Origin: Burkholderiales bacterium
GTDB taxonomy: Bacteria; Pseudomonadota; Gammaproteobacteria; Burkholderiales; CAIKXV01
Assembly: GCA_019751575.1 (NCBI GenBank)
Contig: JAIENF010000378.1
Location: forward strand, 1 to 6,108
Length of the DNA stretch: 6,108 nucleotides
Direction: 5' to 3'
Part shown: piece after piece, positions 5,150-6,108 of the stretch
Numbering within the stretch: the first letter of the stretch is position 1
Layout of the letters: the number at the start of each line of letters is the position of its first letter
Position numbers and translations under genes: made by a program
The notes under the pieces: model-generated
Told to the model about the DNA's origin: nothing
Database searches by the model: none
What the model saw: only the letters and a program-made list of their open reading frames with translations

Positions 5150-6108
5150 GTGGCAGACCTCCGTCCGGAACAACTCGAAGAGGCGTTTGCACTGTTCAGC
5201 CAGGCATCGGCCGAACTGACCACCGCCTACCAGGCCCTTCAGGGCCGGGTCGAGCAACTGGCTGGCGAACTCGCTGCCACCAACAGCGAGTTGCGCGTGC
5301 AACTGGCGGCCAAGGATGCGCTGTCGCGCCGGCTGGCGGCGCTGCTGTCCGCGCTGCCGGGCGGCGTGGTGGTGCTGGACGCGGCACATCGGGTGACCGA
5401 CACCAATCCTGCGGCGACGCGGCTGCTGGGTCCTGCGCATCCCGGACAGGCCTGGGACGACCTGATCGCCGGGGTGCTGCGGCCCACTGCGGCGCCCGAA
5501 GAATTCGAGGCGACGCCGGCGCCCGCCGGCGCGGATGCTTCGACCCCGGCGTCCGATATCCGGCGCGTGCGTCTCTCGGTGAGTGAACTGCCCGACGGTG
5601 GGTCCATCGCGCTGGTGAACGACATCACCGCGGCACACGCGCTGACCGGACAGCTCGAACGGGCGCGGCGCCTGTCGGCGATGGGCGAGATGGCCGCACG
5701 GCTGGCGCACAACCTCCGCACGCCGCTCGCCACGGCCCTGCTCTATGCCGGCAACCTCGGGCGTACCGCCATGCCCGAGGCGGAGCGCAGCCGTTTCGCC
5801 GACCGCACCGGCGACAGCCTGCGCCGGGTCGAGCGGATGATTCAGGATATGCTCCGCTTCGTGCGCGGCTATGAAGACGAGTTCGAGCCGTTCGTGGTCG
5901 GCGAACTGTTGCGCGAACTGGCACAGGTGATCGAGCCGCAGATGTCCAGACGGGGTGTGAGCTTCGAAATCGACGATCGCAGCGACGGCCGGCAGGTCCA
6001 GGGCAACCGCAAGGCGGTGGCCGGGGCCCTGCTGAACCTGCTCGAGAATGCATTGCAGGCCACCGAGAGTGGTGGCCGGATCACGCTCGACGCTGGCGTG
6101 TGCGGGCC
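5150..6108 (+). CDS. fleS: FleS/FlrB-like flagellar sensor histidine kinase, N-terminal 319 residues
   Basis: The frame opens with GTG at 5150, directly after an in-frame TGA at 5147-5149, so no earlier start is possible. A weak GAAG (5140-5143) is the only ribosome binding site candidate. It stays open to the window end, so the C-terminus is missing. Residues 8-60 are a Gln/Leu/Glu-rich likely coiled coil, 63-160 a PAS domain (L-P-G-G-V-V-V-L-D ... N-P-A-A), interrupted by an Ala/Pro/Thr-rich insert near 112-135. The dimerisation/phosphoacceptor block M-G-E-M-A-A-R-L-A-H-N-L-R-T-P-L carries His187, and the ATP-domain N-box carries Asn300 in N-L-L-E-N-A. The G-boxes lie beyond the edge. There is no membrane segment, as in cytoplasmic FleS. 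The H-box resembles FleS/FlrB (L-A-H-Q-I-R-T-P-L), kinases that phosphorylate the sigma-54 activator FleR/FlrC to switch on middle flagellar genes. A fleR-like gene is expected next; I cannot see it. Confidence 0.85.
   Translation, partial: MADLRPEQLEEAFALFSQASAELTTAYQALQGRVEQLAGELAATNSELRVQLAAKDALSRRLAALLSALPGGVVVLDAAHRVTDTNPAATRLLGPAHPGQAWDDLIAGVLRPTAAPEEFEATPAPAGADASTPASDIRRVRLSVSELPDGGSIALVNDITAAHALTGQLERARRLSAMGEMAARLAHNLRTPLATALLYAGNLGRTAMPEAERSRFADRTGDSLRRVERMIQDMLRFVRGYEDEFEPFVVGELLRELAQVIEPQMSRRGVSFEIDDRSDGRQVQGNRKAVAGALLNLLENALQATESGGRITLDAGVCG

Noticed and set aside
4603..5586. 327-codon plus-strand frame across the Acg-type/fleS junction
   Set aside because: It is an Arg/Ala/Gly-rich shadow crossing both real genes in another phase, without motifs.
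3953..5710. 585-codon open frame on the minus strand
   Set aside because: It runs opposite to the well-matched Acg-type and FleS-like genes, is rich in Arg, Gln, Gly and Pro with no recognisable motif, and arises from the high GC at third positions of the plus-strand genes.

Overview
This is a high-GC window (by eye roughly two-thirds G+C) from a motile, facultatively oxygen-limited member of the Pseudomonadota. The Fnr protein's Cys spacing and its stretch around Cys126 (A-L-E-D-S-E-V-C) look more betaproteobacterial than like Pseudomonas Anr, so I lean to a betaproteobacterium. That assignment rests on recalled family sequences, not on a search.

Layout from left to right. (1) Positions 1-455, plus strand: the C-terminal part of a TauE/SafE (DsbD_2-like) membrane protein of the kind often found between cbb3-oxidase assembly genes and hemN. 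(2) Positions 452-500: a near-consensus FNR box that overlaps the stop codon of that gene and is correctly placed to drive hemN. (3) Positions 580-2470, plus strand: hemN (oxygen-independent coproporphyrinogen III dehydrogenase), then a single-domain universal stress protein 43 bases later, probably one operon. (4) Positions 2476-3666, minus strand: fnr followed by a small unrecognised protein gene. The stop codon of the latter lies five bases from the stop of the stress gene. (5) Positions 3667-3961: a divergent intergenic region of about 295 bases. (6) Positions 3962-5020, plus strand: an Acg-type nitroreductase-fold flavoprotein. (7) Positions 5150-6108, plus strand: the first 319 codons of a FleS/FlrB-like flagellar sensor kinase, cut by the window end.

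The left five genes fit a microaerobic/anaerobic adaptation locus. Fnr senses loss of oxygen through a 4Fe-4S cluster, HemN makes haem without oxygen, and the TauE/SafE protein is associated with copper/cbb3 oxidase maturation. UspA proteins and Acg-type flavoproteins are hypoxia-linked in other bacteria (the DosR regulon of mycobacteria is the best-known case). The FNR box before hemN suggests a local circuit in which the nearby fnr controls hemN-usp. The fleS gene likely opens a separate flagellar cluster, set off by a hairpin and its own promoter.

I found no mobile element, CRISPR array, RNA gene or clearly novel system. The most interesting leads are the FNR box, the Acg-type protein divergent from fnr, the small protein cotranscribed with fnr, and the His-rich tail of the TauE/SafE protein.
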